Shown: piece after piece, positions 5,017 to 5,804 of the stretch
Layout of the letters: the number at the start of each line of letters is the position of its first letter
Position numbering within the stretch: position 1 is the stretch's first letter
NCBI GenBank assembly: GCA_017407365.1
Contig: JAFQWR010000076.1
Location: 1 to 5,804 of the forward strand
Direction of reading: 5' to 3'
Origin: Clostridia bacterium
GTDB taxonomy: Bacteria; Bacillota; Clostridia; Christensenellales; HGM11417
DNA: 5,804 bases
Notes under the pieces: model-generated
The model's database searches: none
The model's input: only the letters and a program-made list of their open reading frames with translations
What the model was told of the DNA's origin: nothing
Program-made: the position numbers and the translations under genes

Positions 5017-5730
5017 ATGAAAACAGCAATCGTAACGGGTGGCACCCGTGGCATAGGAAAGGAAATCTCTCTTGCACTGCTGCAAAGGGGCTACCGTGTG
5101 GCTGCCGTATATCGCAGTAACGACGGTGCAGCAGAGGCATTGCGGCAGGAGGCAGAAAAGCTGGGGCATTGCCCCCTCATCATCCGTGCAGACCTGTCTG
5201 ACAATGCGGAGTGCATCCGTGTTGCGGCAGAGGTGAAAAAAAGCTTTGGCTTTGTGAGCTTGCTCGTAAACAACGCCGCAACAGAGCTATGGTCGCTTTA
5301 TCAGTCGGTAACCGACAGCAGAATGACCGAGCTTTTTTCCGTCAATCTGTTTGCCGCAATGCGCCTTACCCGAGAGCTTTTGCCCGATATGATCGAGCGT
5401 GGCAAGGGCAGTATCGTAAACGTTGCCTCTATCTGGGGTGAGGTGGGCGGCTCGTGCGAGGTGCATTATTCTGCATCCAAGGCGGCAATCATTGGCTTTA
5501 CAAAGGCGCTCAGCAAGGAGGTAGGCATCAGCGGTGTACGTGTAAACGCCATTTCTCCTGCCGCAACGCAAACGGAAATGCTGGCGCGCTTTTCGGAGGA
5601 GGAGCTCAGTCGGATTGCAGAGGAAAGTCCGCTCGGTCGCTTGCTCACTGCCAAGGAGGTAGCGGATGCCGCCGTATATCTTGCCGAAAGCTCTGCCTTA
5701 AACGGCACCGTGCTGAATATCGGCTACTGA
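5017..5730 (+). CDS. Short-chain dehydrogenase/reductase, FabG-like; closest resemblance to YmfI (EF-P 5-aminopentanone reductase)
   Basis: The 237-residue product is a classical SDR with a Rossmann fold. It shows the cofactor loop TGGTRGIG at 7-14, YRSN at 32-35 (favouring NADPH), DLSD at 59-62, NNAA at 85-88, and the catalytic set Asn110, Ser138, Tyr151 and Lys155. Around the active site it reads SIWGEVGGSCEVHYS (138-152). As I remember it, B. subtilis YmfI has nearly the same string; YmfI reduces 5-aminopentanone on elongation factor P. FabG (3-oxoacyl-ACP reductase) is the main alternative, but no fatty-acid genes are nearby. The usual Pro-Gly after strand six is Pro-Ala here (181-182), and the C-terminus stops at NIGY, a few residues short of the common GG ending. 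The start is ATG 5017, with AAGGTG at 5007-5012. It lies directly behind the gap terminator and has its own terminator, so it is probably a single-gene unit. The SDR call is firm; the YmfI assignment is tentative. Confidence 0.92.
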   Translation: MKTAIVTGGTRGIGKEISLALLQRGYRVAAVYRSNDGAAEALRQEAEKLGHCPLIIRADLSDNAECIRVAAEVKKSFGFVSLLVNNAATELWSLYQSVTDSRMTELFSVNLFAAMRLTRELLPDMIERGKGSIVNVASIWGEVGGSCEVHYSASKAAIIGFTKALSKEVGISGVRVNAISPAATQTEMLARFSEEELSRIAEESPLGRLLTAKEVADAAVYLAESSALNGTVLNIGY

Positions 5731-5732
5731 TT

Positions 5733-5757
5733 GCCGCAACCGCTTTTGCGGCGTTTT
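5733..5757 (+). terminator. Intrinsic terminator of the SDR gene
   Basis: GCCGCAA (5733-5739) pairs with TTGCGGC (5746-5752) around a 6-nt loop, followed by G and four T (5754-5757). It starts 2 nt after the SDR stop codon. The T-run is short, so efficiency may be moderate. Confidence 0.75.
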
Positions 5758-5767
5758 ACGTATAGAA

Positions 5768-5788
5768 TTGCTCATCAGTGTAGAGCAA
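5768..5788. repeat. Short inverted repeat in the terminal intergenic segment
   Basis: TTGCTC (5768-5773) and GAGCAA (5783-5788) are inverted around 9 nt. The segment after the SDR terminator is AT-rich and contains no gene that I can support; it may be part of a control region for a gene beyond the window. A six-base dyad this short may be chance. Confidence 0.3.
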
Positions 5789-5804
5789 AAGGGTTATTTA
5801 TAGA

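Noticed and set aside
5017..5730. Frameshift or truncation at the SDR C-terminus
   Set aside because: The frame is intact and is followed at once by a terminator; the missing last few residues of the common GG ending are a minor family variation rather than evidence of a broken gene.
5758..5804. Hammerhead-like CTGATGAG on the minus strand (plus 5771-5778)
   Set aside because: The matching GAAA core and closing stems are absent in the flanking sequence; an eight-base match is expected by chance.

Overview
The window looks like a piece of a chromosome from a mid-GC Clostridia bacterium, most likely a gut member of the Oscillospirales/Ruminococcaceae type. This is inferred from strong GGAGG-type ribosome binding sites, sigma-A-like promoter elements, compact intrinsic terminators, a DUF6512-type small membrane protein and a carbohydrate-degradation gene pair. 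Taxonomy cannot be fixed from the sequence alone.

Layout, left to right. (1) Bases 1-702 hold the 3' end of a plus-strand gene whose product ends in F5/8-type C (discoidin-like) beta-sandwich sequence. (2) After 28 nt comes a complete plus-strand glycoside hydrolase family 2 gene of the beta-mannosidase type (731-3010), closed by an intrinsic terminator. The two probably form the end of a glycan-utilisation operon. (3) Convergent to it is a minus-strand gene for a 173-residue five-helix membrane protein of the DUF6512 type (3044-3565). (4) A 355-nt divergent intergenic region (3566-3920) holds a polypurine stretch, nested AT-rich palindromes, a hairpin followed by five T, an extended -10 promoter and a perfect 17-bp palindrome at the predicted transcription start. 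(5) This region drives gap, the glycolytic glyceraldehyde-3-phosphate dehydrogenase (3921-4937), followed by a strong terminator. (6) Directly after that terminator lies an SDR oxidoreductase gene (5017-5730) whose active-site region resembles YmfI, the elongation factor P 5-aminopentanone reductase; it has its own terminator. The last ~45 bases carry no gene that I can call.

The genes fall into separate units rather than one pathway: a probable sugar-polymer degradation operon, an isolated membrane protein, a monocistronic housekeeping gap gene and an SDR gene. I see no mobile element, CRISPR array, tRNA, rRNA or defence system, and no convincing undescribed multi-gene system. The part most worth a second look is the regulatory DNA upstream of gap.
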